Positions 9,505 to 17,367 of a stretch of DNA of 64,000 nucleotides are shown in pieces; within the stretch, counting starts at the first letter, position 1; each line of letters begins with the position of its first letter. The DNA comes from Rossellomorea orangium (GTDB lineage: Bacteria > Bacillota > Bacilli > Bacillales > Bacillaceae_B). Where the stretch lies: NCBI RefSeq assembly GCF_019334305.1, contig NZ_JAHWGH010000008.1, positions 289,871 to 353,870 on the forward strand. The letters are read 5' to 3'. The position numbers and the translations under genes were made by a program. Below the pieces are notes generated by a model. That model was not told where the DNA came from. It did not search any database and worked only from the letters and a program-made list of their open reading frames with translations.

Positions 9505-10107
9505 ATGAAAATCAAAAGATTTGCGTTACTTCTAGTAACATTATCTATTCTTATGTTGGGAGCTTGTTCCAGCAACAACGGGGAAAATACAGAAAACAAC
9601 GAAAACCAAAGTGATCAAGAGAAAATGGAAGAAAAAGAAGAAATGGATGATATGGACCATGGTGAAATGAATCATTCTGGTACGGGTGAAGTTCCAGAAG
9701 GCTTGAAAGAAGCAGAAAACCCTAAATATGCAGTAGGAAGCAAGGCTATTCTCGAGACGGATCATATGCCTGGGATGAAAGGTGCAGAAGCGACTATCCA
9801 AGGTGCTTATGACACTGTGGTATACACTGTTACTTATACGCCTGCAAACGGCGGTGAAAAAGTTAATAACCACAAGTGGGTCATCCATGAAGAACTGGAG
9901 AATCCAAGGGAAGAACCATATAAGCAGGGAGATGAGGTCGTATTAAATGCCGACCATATGGAAGGAATGGATGGAGCTAAAGCCACGATTGATTCAGCTG
10001 AAGAATCAACCGTCTATATGGTCGATTACACCCCAACCGATGGTGGAGAAGAAGTGAAAAATCATAAATGGGTTACGGAAAGTGAGCTGTCATCCAAAGA
10101 ACAATGA
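9505..10107 (+). CDS. YdhK-type lipoprotein with two DUF1541 repeats
   Basis: A 200-aa lipoprotein: lipobox LGAC near residue 20, an acidic Met/His-rich linker (DDMDHGEMNH), then two tandem copies of a roughly 60-residue repeat, each starting at a DHMxGMxGA motif and ending NNHKWV or KNHKWV. This is the DUF1541 arrangement of YdhK and relatives, common next to copper export genes. Function is unproven; the Met/His motifs suggest copper binding outside the cell. AAGGAGGAG precedes the ATG. It is divergent from the kinase operon, so the 160-base gap probably holds shared control sites. Confidence 0.85.
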   Translation: MKIKRFALLLVTLSILMLGACSSNNGENTENNENQSDQEKMEEKEEMDDMDHGEMNHSGTGEVPEGLKEAENPKYAVGSKAILETDHMPGMKGAEATIQGAYDTVVYTVTYTPANGGEKVNNHKWVIHEELENPREEPYKQGDEVVLNADHMEGMDGAKATIDSAEESTVYMVDYTPTDGGEEVKNHKWVTESELSSKEQ

Positions 10108-10113
10108 TAAAAG

Positions 10114-10153
10114 AAAAGAGCTTATCCGTACATTGAGAATAAGCTCTTTTTTG
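10114..10153 (+). terminator. Terminator after the YdhK-type gene
   Basis: AAAAGAGCTTAT pairs with ATAAGCTCTTTT across a 14-base loop and ends in a T run. Confidence 0.8.
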
Positions 10154-10241
10154 TAAACTATTACGAAATTCAATTAAACATGGATAATTTCTAGTTTGCA
10201 GAATACGGTAGTGGGTATAAAAGTAATAAGGAGATGATTTT

Positions 10242-10481
10242 ATGATGAACGGTGGAGGTATGGGCGGCGGATTTTTTGGAAGCGGACTTCTATTTATTCT
10301 TCTCATCATTGCCATTGTTGGCGTATTCATTTGGATGATGAGGTCAAATCCAAAAGGAGAAGCCAGTCCTCCAACTCAAAACATGAACAACCAAGCATTG
10401 GATCGATTAAAGGAGAGGCTGGCAAAAGGTGAAATTACTGAAGAGGAATACGATCGGCTTAAGAGAAAACTGGAACAATAG
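10242..10481 (+). CDS. Small membrane protein with C-terminal SHOCT domain
   Basis: This 79-aa protein has a glycine-rich start (GGGMGGGFF), one membrane helix (about residues 12-30) and a C-terminal SHOCT motif (DRLKERLAKGEITEEEYDRLKRKL). SHOCT segments are short oligomerisation or targeting tails. Small proteins of this form are frequent beside multicopper oxidases and copper ATPases in Bacillaceae, but no activity is established. GGAG lies 8 bases before the ATG. Confidence 0.8.
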   Translation: MMNGGGMGGGFFGSGLLFILLIIAIVGVFIWMMRSNPKGEASPPTQNMNNQALDRLKERLAKGEITEEEYDRLKRKLEQ

Positions 10482-10511
10482 ATTTGAGAGGTTTCTATTT
10501 CGTGTTCACCA

Positions 10512-10545
10512 ACTGCGCCGTAAATGGCGCAGTCTTCGTTTCGGT
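10512..10545 (+). terminator. GC-rich hairpin after the SHOCT gene
   Basis: ACTGCGCC and GGCGCAGT form an 8-bp GC-rich stem with a short loop. The following stretch is only moderately T-rich, so termination may be partial, allowing some read-through into the oxidase gene at 10621. Confidence 0.5.
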
Positions 10546-10620
10546 TTTACTTGCAAAGATTCTGGATTAGAGATGGGTACCGTGGTAGTGATTCAAAAAA
10601 TGGTTTAAGGAGACGCAACG

Positions 10621-12150
10621 ATGAACAGGAAAATAATAGGATCGATACTTATAACAATACTTGTAGTCATGGGTGTGCTGCTATATCTCAATTCTCCATG
10701 GAATAAAAGTAGAGACATGACTTTACCAGAAGGAGTGAAAAACGGAGAAAAGAGTATTTTAGAGGTAGGGGCACAAGAACAGGGTGAACGAAATGTAGTG
10801 TCATTCAATTTAACCGCTCAGGAAAAAGAGTGGGAAATCAGTGAAGGAAAGATTGTAAACGCGTGGACCTATAACGGTACAGTTCCAGGAGAACCGATTC
10901 GGGTTAAAGAAGGGGACTTTGTAAAAGTAAATCTAAAGAACGAACTCAACGTTCCGGTCACGATTCATTGGCATGGGGTCCTATTACCGAATAAAATGGA
11001 CGGAATTCCTGGACTTACTCAGGATGCGGTGCAGCCTGGGGAAAGCTTTACATATGAATTTGTAGCAAACGACGCAGGCACCTATTGGTATCACTCTCAT
11101 CAACAAAGCTCAGAACAGGTGGATAAAGGCCTCTATGGCTCACTTGTTATTGAAGAAAAGGAAAAAGAATATGAAAAGGATGAGTTTTTCATTCTTGATG
11201 AGTGGGCGGTAGATCAGGATAAAAGAGATATGTCCAATATGGGGGGCATGATGCAGGGAGCAATGTCCGGTGACGGTGAGGCAGATACGAAACAAATGTA
11301 CGACACGTTTACCGTGAACGGTAAATCAGGGGACGCCATCGAGCCCCTTAAGATGGAATCAGGTGAAAAAGCAAGGTTGAGGTTCGTTAATGCGGGTTAT
11401 CAGGTTCATAAGTTAGTCTTCCCGGAAGGTTCTATGCGTGTGATTGCCAATGATGCAGAAAAGGTTGTTTCAGAAACAAACACCTCCAATGTACTTGAAA
11501 TTGCACCTGGCGAACGAATCGATGTGGAGTTTACGAAACAAACCCAGGAGACTGCTTTCATCGGTCAGGAACAGAACATAGAAAATGCGGAAGACATGGT
11601 GATCCCGGTGGTTTCAGAGAATAATAACCAAGCGACGGATCAAGAAGTTGTGCTTGCATCCGGAAAGGATACAGCAAAAGGTATTTCATATGGAAGTGAA
11701 AAACTCCTATTCGAAGATACCCCTGATCCAGATGTCAATTACGACATGGATTTAAGCATGGGAATGAACATGGGGGAAGGGATGTCTTTCCAAATAAATG
11801 ATAAAACATTCCCCGAGACTCCGCCTATTCAGGTAAAGGAAGGCGACATTGTAAAGGTGACACTGAGAAATACAGGAAGAATGAATCATCCTATGCACCT
11901 GCATGGTCACCGGTTCCAGGTGAATTCTAAAAACGGGGAAGAATTTGAAAATCCAATTGTGAAAGACTTAATTCACGTGAAACCCGGGGAAGAATATGTT
12001 ATCTACTTCAAGGCGGATAACGCAGGAGAATGGCTGTTCCACTGCCACGATAACAACCATGCTGATATGGGGATGGTGACAATTGTGGATTATGAAGAGG
12101 TATATTCACCGTTTGAGTTAGGCGGTGAAAAAGATAACCAGCCAAACTAA
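10621..12150 (+). CDS. Second multicopper oxidase, membrane-anchored
   Basis: A 509-aa multicopper oxidase. The N-terminus is a single hydrophobic helix without a lipobox cysteine, so it is an uncleaved anchor or a Sec signal. Copper ligands: HWHG near 115, YWYHSH near 157, HPMHLHGH near 430 and HCHDNNHADMGM near 475-486. A Met-rich loop (MSNMGGMMQGAM) around 203-215 resembles CueO-type methionine segments. In the middle domain the HLHGH seen in the first oxidase is replaced by VHKLVFPEG, so the paralogues have diverged there. AAGGAG precedes the ATG. It is the last gene of the copper block. Confidence 0.88.
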   Translation: MNRKIIGSILITILVVMGVLLYLNSPWNKSRDMTLPEGVKNGEKSILEVGAQEQGERNVVSFNLTAQEKEWEISEGKIVNAWTYNGTVPGEPIRVKEGDFVKVNLKNELNVPVTIHWHGVLLPNKMDGIPGLTQDAVQPGESFTYEFVANDAGTYWYHSHQQSSEQVDKGLYGSLVIEEKEKEYEKDEFFILDEWAVDQDKRDMSNMGGMMQGAMSGDGEADTKQMYDTFTVNGKSGDAIEPLKMESGEKARLRFVNAGYQVHKLVFPEGSMRVIANDAEKVVSETNTSNVLEIAPGERIDVEFTKQTQETAFIGQEQNIENAEDMVIPVVSENNNQATDQEVVLASGKDTAKGISYGSEKLLFEDTPDPDVNYDMDLSMGMNMGEGMSFQINDKTFPETPPIQVKEGDIVKVTLRNTGRMNHPMHLHGHRFQVNSKNGEEFENPIVKDLIHVKPGEEYVIYFKADNAGEWLFHCHDNNHADMGMVTIVDYEEVYSPFELGGEKDNQPN

Positions 12151-12277
12151 TATATCTATTTAGAACTGGGCTCAGAGTTGAATTTTAGTGTTTCGACGCT
12201 ATGGAATTTCTCCAACTGTAAAAATTCACAATGAGAGTGTAGGGATAAACAAGGAAAAAGGAGAAACGTTAGGGAAT

Positions 12278-12347
12278 AAAAAAACCCTTGAATATCAAGG
12301 GTTTTAGGTATATGGAGCATAGCAGGATCGAACCGCTGACCTTTTGG
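12278..12347 (-). repeat. attL-like direct repeat: orphan tRNA-Ala 3' end plus terminator
   Basis: Bases 12313-12347 match the last 35 bases of tRNA-Ala(GGC) with one change (A for G at 12324). Bases 12278-12304 match the tRNA terminator stem. Beyond 12347 identity with the tRNA stops. This is the expected remnant of the original tRNA 3' end displaced by integration. Weak similarity continues to its left (about 12250-12277 against 43161-43190). Confidence 0.85.
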
Positions 12348-12844
12348 ATGCGAGCGAAGTTATTAAATACGTTAAAATAAGTCAATTTAAGTCGTTTTAA
12401 GAAAAAAAATCGAAAAAACCCCATTAAAAAATCAAATGTGTGCTTTGTGAATTTTTTTGGTAACGTGCGGGGTCAATTTTTAATTTCAAAATGCTCAATT
12501 GTTCTTATGACTTTTAGAATTTATTCTAGTAAGAGTTCGCTTTTATTAAGAAAATAAATGATTAATTCCTATATTCTTTTGAATACAGATTACTAAAGTC
12601 TTAGAAATCCTCCCGCATCAACAGAGTTAAAAACTACATTGATAAAAGAATTGATTCATTCATCAAAAAAAATTAAAAATATCCTTTACAAGAATTGGGT
12701 TGGATGGTACGTTATATACAGAAGTTACTAGACGAGGAAATACATAATCTCTTTTAGGTTATGGATTGCATTTTTTTTAATAATATGAGTTAATAAAAGT
12801 ACAATCATTTTATCGAATAATAAAGTAATTTAATATACAAAAAA
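12348..12844. other. Left end of the island, no gene seen
   Basis: Nearly 500 bases of AT-rich DNA. Near 12370-12405 there are short direct repeats of the form AAGTC/GTTTTAAG, which could be arm-type recombinase sites, though this is not demonstrable by eye. No convincing frame is present. Confidence 0.4.
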
Positions 12845-12845
12845 G

Positions 12846-12908
12846 TGGAAGGACCACAAATTAAACGATGGGTTTCGTACCTGCATCGGTTCATTTGTGG
12901 TCCTTTTT
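12846..12908 (+). promoter_or_regulatory. Leader hairpin with T run ahead of the 12950 gene
   Basis: AAGGACCACAAAT pairs with ATTTGTGGTCCT, with an inner ACGATG/CATCG pair, followed by a T run. It ends about 40 bases before the ATG at 12950. It can act as an upstream terminator or an attenuator. The longest in-frame ORF would run through it, which argues for the later start. Confidence 0.6.
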
Positions 12909-12949
12909 TATTTGTTTACATCATATATACAAAAATTTGGGTGATAATC

Positions 12950-14485
12950 ATGAGTTTTAGCATACATACCGCAAAGCTAGATAGAACATTGCTTAGAGAC
13001 TTTCCAATGAAACAGTTAAACATTTCTCAAACCGCTTTAAATTTAATCTTTCACCTAACTCCTTTCGTGGATCGCGACGGACGTATTCACCTGGACAAAG
13101 AAGCTGTAAGGAGAAAGATGTATTGCGACAGACGCGAATTACATAAAGCTTTAAATGAGTTACGTGAAACTACATATCAAGGTAAGAAACTTATAACCTA
13201 CGAAAATGGTTATTATGTTTCTCATTTCCACCTGCCTACAAATGGGGATGACTCTTACCTTAAGCATATCCCTTTTTACAATTCAGCTGATTTCCAAAAC
13301 CTATCTAAAAATCAGACTCGTCTATTCCTATACATCGCTACAAATAATATAAGGAATCAATTTACACGTGTAGCCGTTGAAAACCTGTACAAAAATAAAC
13401 TGCATGACCGCGAATACGGACTAAATATTTTCGATAGCTATAAAGATATGGCAGATGACCTATTCTTCCTTATCGATAATGGCTATATTTCAGTGCGCTT
13501 CAAAGGACATAAAGAACCAATCGACAATAATGCAACCCACTACAAGTCCGATTTCCATAGAACTTTCGGATTTAAAAATAATAAAAAATCACGCACTAGC
13601 AAATATTTCAAACCAAAACACAATCTCGACCTGAAAATTAATCCTACTTTGTTCAATGAAGAAGCTATTAAGAATAAAGCTGGTAAGGCGGAACTTCGCT
13701 TATTGGCTGAACGTTACCATATGTGCCATGAAGATATGAAAGCAGAAACATTTAATTTCATCATAGGTAGAAAGAAATCATTGATAGAACAATTCGGCAT
13801 TGCCGGACTTGAGATATACCGTACAGCCCTCCAAAAATACTTCAAAGAAAAAAATGAAAGTATCATTTATTACGACCTTGTTGGCAAAGCCGCAAACACC
13901 TTCACAGACTTCTACTTATTAGAAGAGATCAAGAAGGTTATTTTGAGTACTCTTGAAAATCAGTTAAGCGGCTTTGTGAGCACTTCTTTGTCAATCCCAA
14001 TAAAAAGCGCTCACATCCCTACACTTATTAAATACTTTATTGCCAACTCGTCTGATGAACATAAGATTCTAATAGATCAAGACATCGAGAAAATCGATAA
14101 TGCTTACGATTTACTCTCAGGTTTAGCTGCAGAGGAGCCATGGACATACTTAGCAGAATCCATCGAAGCCACTTATGCAGTTCACGAAGCTAAATTGTTC
14201 GAAATGTTAAGAGTCGAATCCATGAAAGTCGGCATCCATCATCTTTACGAATTGTTATCAGAGGTGAACACAAAAGAGCTTATCGTATCTTTTGCAGCTA
14301 ACTCTCAACTCTCAAAGCACAAATATCTAGAAGAGGAAGCTAACAAACTTAAACAAGTGGTACTTTTCTTCAAAAAGAAACATGCTCCTCATGGTCAACA
14401 CATACAGGAGAGCAGTGAGGAGCCGAAAGCAAAACCAAAACGAAAGAATTATTTTGTGGACTTTGAAAGATGGATAAATTCGTAA
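12950..14485 (+). CDS. Unrecognised 511-aa protein with winged-helix-like N-terminus
   Basis: No family is recognised with confidence. The start at ATG 12950 is chosen because the frame upstream passes through a leader terminator hairpin. The first 110 residues (TALNLIFHLTPFVDRDGRI, then RREL.KALNELR) read like a winged-helix module of the kind found in plasmid replication initiators and phage regulators. The middle is basic (KNNKKSRTSKYFKPKHN) and the C-terminus is helical with a charged tail. It is the first gene inside the left end, where some integrative elements carry a replication or regulatory gene. A replication role is a hypothesis only. Confidence 0.55.
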   Translation: MSFSIHTAKLDRTLLRDFPMKQLNISQTALNLIFHLTPFVDRDGRIHLDKEAVRRKMYCDRRELHKALNELRETTYQGKKLITYENGYYVSHFHLPTNGDDSYLKHIPFYNSADFQNLSKNQTRLFLYIATNNIRNQFTRVAVENLYKNKLHDREYGLNIFDSYKDMADDLFFLIDNGYISVRFKGHKEPIDNNATHYKSDFHRTFGFKNNKKSRTSKYFKPKHNLDLKINPTLFNEEAIKNKAGKAELRLLAERYHMCHEDMKAETFNFIIGRKKSLIEQFGIAGLEIYRTALQKYFKEKNESIIYYDLVGKAANTFTDFYLLEEIKKVILSTLENQLSGFVSTSLSIPIKSAHIPTLIKYFIANSSDEHKILIDQDIEKIDNAYDLLSGLAAEEPWTYLAESIEATYAVHEAKLFEMLRVESMKVGIHHLYELLSEVNTKELIVSFAANSQLSKHKYLEEEANKLKQVVLFFKKKHAPHGQHIQESSEEPKAKPKRKNYFVDFERWINS

Positions 14486-14591
14486 AGCTGTTGCCCTTCT
14501 TTTTTAAATAAGAAGCTAACAGCTTATTCGTGTTTGTCTATAGAACGAACCATAGCTCAGTCATGCCAAAAAAAATTTTTTCACAACAAAA

Positions 14592-14636
14592 AAATGCAGT
14601 TCAGCCTCCCAATTGAGGAAGAACTGCATTTTTTGT
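14592..14636 (+). terminator. Terminator after the 12950 gene
   Basis: ATGCAGTTC pairs with GAACTGCAT, with an inner CTC-AATT-GAG hairpin, followed by a six-T run. Confidence 0.8.
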
Positions 14637-14639
14637 GTC

Positions 14640-15342
14640 TATAAATTCCATATTTTATCAGATGAAAACATTTATAGTTAGATTAAAAGTCATTATCTAT
14701 AACACCTTTCAATCTCCTATGTATTTAAAAGATTTTCTTATACTTCTCCAAATTATAAAAAACACAAATCCGATACCGGTAAAAAGTTGTTGTAATCTGA
14801 AAAATCCAAAAAAACATGAATCGTATATATATCAAGGTATCCACCCCTTCTATTACCTACAATTCCCTTCTCCTAATATATTTTGTAATAGGGTATGTAA
14901 TTAGGATTGTTATAAGTATTGTTATTGAAGCTATTATCTGTTTTCTTTAAACCGTATCCCGATTTATCGTTAGTTCAAACATATTTGATAAGACCGGATA
15001 CATGAGAATACAGGTTTAAACAATTTTACATCGACAAAGCTGAACCTGTTGCTTGGAAGATCCACTCTTAAGGGGAAGACCATGTAAAAGTTTTAACTCA
15101 ATAGAAGAGGAAAGAGATTACCTGAAAGTGCAGGTAGATCATTTTAAAAAAGTCTAGAAAAGGGCAAAACGGGATTAGTGTAAACAATCATTTATTCTTA
15201 CAAAAATATTAATATTGATTTATGGTTAACTCATAGGTACTTAAGTTACTTATTGAGTCAAAATAATATTTTTCTTAATGAGATTTTAGAGTGGAATCAC
15301 CGTTCTATACTTAAAAATTAGTAGATTAATTATTATTTTAAA
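14640..15342. other. Non-coding stretch with transposase debris
   Basis: About 700 bases without a credible gene. It contains a short IS3-type transposase remnant at 15059-15157. The rest is AT-rich, with many stops in all frames. Confidence 0.5.
15059..15157 (+). mobile_element. Remnant of an IS3-family orfA-type transposase
   Basis: One 32-codon frame reads RGRPCKSFNSIEEERDYLKV followed by QVDHFKKV and a stop. The GRP and EEERDYLKxQVxxxKK pattern is characteristic of the coiled-coil end of IS3-family OrfA proteins. No start, partner OrfB or terminal repeats are visible. Confidence 0.45.
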
Positions 15343-15369
15343 TTGTCGTTAAGCAAGGAGAAACAAAAT

Positions 15370-15552
15370 ATGCAAAACCAAGATCCAATTCAGCATTCAT
15401 TATCCTTTGTTGAATCTGACCAATCAGACAATATAGATAATTTGTTTACCCAAAAAGATATGAGCAGTTTCGGAAAGGGGAGGGAAATGTGGGGTTATAT
15501 CAACCATCAATATGCCTATTCAGTAGAATTTGATAATAATGAATTGATTTAG
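15370..15552 (+). CDS. Small acidic hypothetical protein (60 aa)
   Basis: No family recognised. The ATG at 15370 has AAGGAG at good spacing and is preferred over an earlier in-frame start at 15343 that lacks a site. The product is soluble, acidic and polar (many Asp, Gln, Ser), with no cysteine or membrane segment. It sits alone between IS debris and the convergent LAGLIDADG gene. Confidence 0.5.
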   Translation: MQNQDPIQHSLSFVESDQSDNIDNLFTQKDMSSFGKGREMWGYINHQYAYSVEFDNNELI

Positions 15553-15689
15553 AAAGCTAAACATATACTTCTCTTTCTTCCTTTCAGAGAGTGATAAAGG
15601 TGTCCATAAGCGTCAAAAGCTGCTATAGAAAAATGATGTTCTAGGGGGTAAGGTATATAAAGACCGGGCAGGTTAAGTTTTACGATCCA

Positions 15690-16988
15690 TTACACTACCT
15701 GCCACTTGTTAATTAATTCGTTTTTATTGGGTAGTCTTGATTTTGGATCTTCAAGTTGGATTCGCAGAAAGTCTACCCACTGCTTTTTTTCTTCCTTTAG
15801 AAAATAACGTAAACCACCAGAAGTTTTATGTACTGGAAGGTGTGGATGCTTTTTCAAATTACTCTTTATAAAATCTACAGATACTCCCAAGTAGGCAGCC
15901 ATGTGAGTTGTTGTGAATTGTTTTTTATAATTGAAAATTTCTTCATAAGCAATACTATGCTTTCTTTCTCCATATATTTCCGCGCCATCATACAACCAAT
16001 CACGAATCTTTATTGAATCACGGCTGCAAAATAACATCTTCATAAATGACTCAGATTTACAGTCATTATGATCAATAGGGTACCAAACATGAGAGGGGGT
16101 TATATTTAGGTGTTTTTTAATTTTTAAATATACTCCATACATAAGTTTTTCGTTACCACAAATTGCAAGAAACAACTGACTATTCCTATGAAACCAAGAT
16201 CCATCAGCATCTATTAATCCGAGAATTACAGTACTATCTAATGAATCTGGGATTAATGGATAATTCACTACTAATGACTTATTTGGAACACATCCCAAAG
16301 CTACTAGGTCATTATATAGATATGGACTATGTATTCTTAATTCTTTATATTTATCTCTTACTATTTTTAGTTCATTTGTGTAGTTTAATAATTCGGAAAT
16401 TTTTTCTGCAATATCATGGTCTTTTTGCGATATTGATACTGTCTTTGTTGCACTTTTTTTTGATGAAAAGGTATTACCGTCTCCTAACATAACACCAAAA
16501 GGATAAGCGATTATTTTATTAATAATCCCGTATTTAAAAAAGAAGTGGTTGCAAATTTCTTTGTTTCGAAAATACTTTTGTTTACCTACAATGTCATATG
16601 TTCCAAGTGTTTCATCAGGCGCAAAGAATTCATATTCTTTGGTATTGAACCTAAAATTTGACTCATCGAACTCTTTTACTTGAGAATCTGCAAAACAGCT
16701 TTGACTACAGAATTGATTATAAATAGGTGAATTCCGTACCACTTTAACAAAGGTAGTATTACAATTCTTACAAATAAACTCCGCTTTTTCTGCTAGAGGT
16801 AATTTATAAGGGTGAACACCGTACTTTTTAAAATGTTTTCCGACAGTGCTGTTATTTTTCCCTGATCTCCTTGCGAATTCAGTAATAGTAAGTTTATTTT
16901 CTTGTAAATATCTTGATAATTCATTTGGCGTTTTTCCATATTTTTCTATGCATTCTAAAATTAAATGATTTTCCATATTGTGAAGCAT
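15690..16988 (-). CDS. LAGLIDADG endonuclease-like protein with HTH and zinc-ribbon segments
   Basis: A protein of about 432 aa. It begins with a helix-turn-helix-like segment (PNELSRYLQ..KLTITEFARRSGKN) and a Cys4 ribbon (CKNCNTTF, then FCSQSC). The two LAGLIDADG helices follow: YPFGVMLGDGN near 165 and ILGLIDADGSW near 255, each with its acidic catalytic residue. A second HTH-like unit (TTTHMAAYLGVSVDFIKSNL) is near the C-terminus. The gene is free-standing rather than inside an intron or intein. It could be a homing endonuclease, or a regulator derived from one. The start is uncertain (TTG 16994, ATG 16988 or ATG 16976); no strong ribosome site is seen. Confidence 0.75.
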   Translation of the reverse strand: MLHNMENHLILECIEKYGKTPNELSRYLQENKLTITEFARRSGKNNSTVGKHFKKYGVHPYKLPLAEKAEFICKNCNTTFVKVVRNSPIYNQFCSQSCFADSQVKEFDESNFRFNTKEYEFFAPDETLGTYDIVGKQKYFRNKEICNHFFFKYGIINKIIAYPFGVMLGDGNTFSSKKSATKTVSISQKDHDIAEKISELLNYTNELKIVRDKYKELRIHSPYLYNDLVALGCVPNKSLVVNYPLIPDSLDSTVILGLIDADGSWFHRNSQLFLAICGNEKLMYGVYLKIKKHLNITPSHVWYPIDHNDCKSESFMKMLFCSRDSIKIRDWLYDGAEIYGERKHSIAYEEIFNYKKQFTTTHMAAYLGVSVDFIKSNLKKHPHLPVHKTSGGLRYFLKEEKKQWVDFLRIQLEDPKSRLPNKNELINKWQVV

Positions 16989-16994
16989 TTCCAA

Positions 16995-17367
16995 TATTCA
17001 ACTGAATAATACATAAAATTGAATTCTCTAAAAATTATTAAGGAATTAAAAGGTGTAGTTATAAAAAATCCATTTCCCCTGTCCTTGTTAATTCTACATT
17101 GATGTGATTAAATTAAATTAAATTAATTCCACAAATTATTATTATTTACACTGGGAGCACCAGAAACATGCCTACTTTATTATACAGGCATGTTTTCAGG
17201 TGCTTTTATTTTTTTGAAGAAAAAATATACATCCACTCAGAGCACACATTAGGCAACAAATTACTCTTTTTGGTTGGTGACTAATAAGCCTTAAAAGCTA
17301 GGTGATGGGTGCAGTGTGTGTATGTCAATTTTTAAGCTGGATAAACTAATACTTAGAGGTGATTAAA
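16995..17367. other. Intergenic region with a leader hairpin
   Basis: Divergent promoter region between the LAGLIDADG gene and the large recombinase gene. Apart from the hairpin at 17156-17217 no gene or RNA was recognised. Confidence 0.4.
17156..17217 (+). terminator. Hairpin with T run upstream of the large recombinase gene
   Basis: AGCACC...GGTGCT outer pairs and AAACATGCCT/AGGCATGTTT inner pairs form a long stem followed by a T-rich run. No plus-strand gene ends just before it, so it may insulate the following gene or act as an attenuator. Confidence 0.65.

Noticed and set aside
12845..12949. N-terminal extension of the 12950 gene
   Set aside because: The codons lie within a terminator-like hairpin and there is no ribosome site before 12845.
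14635..14904. 89-codon frame downstream of the 14.6-kb terminator
   Set aside because: Low complexity, AT-rich composition, begins inside the terminator and lacks a ribosome site.
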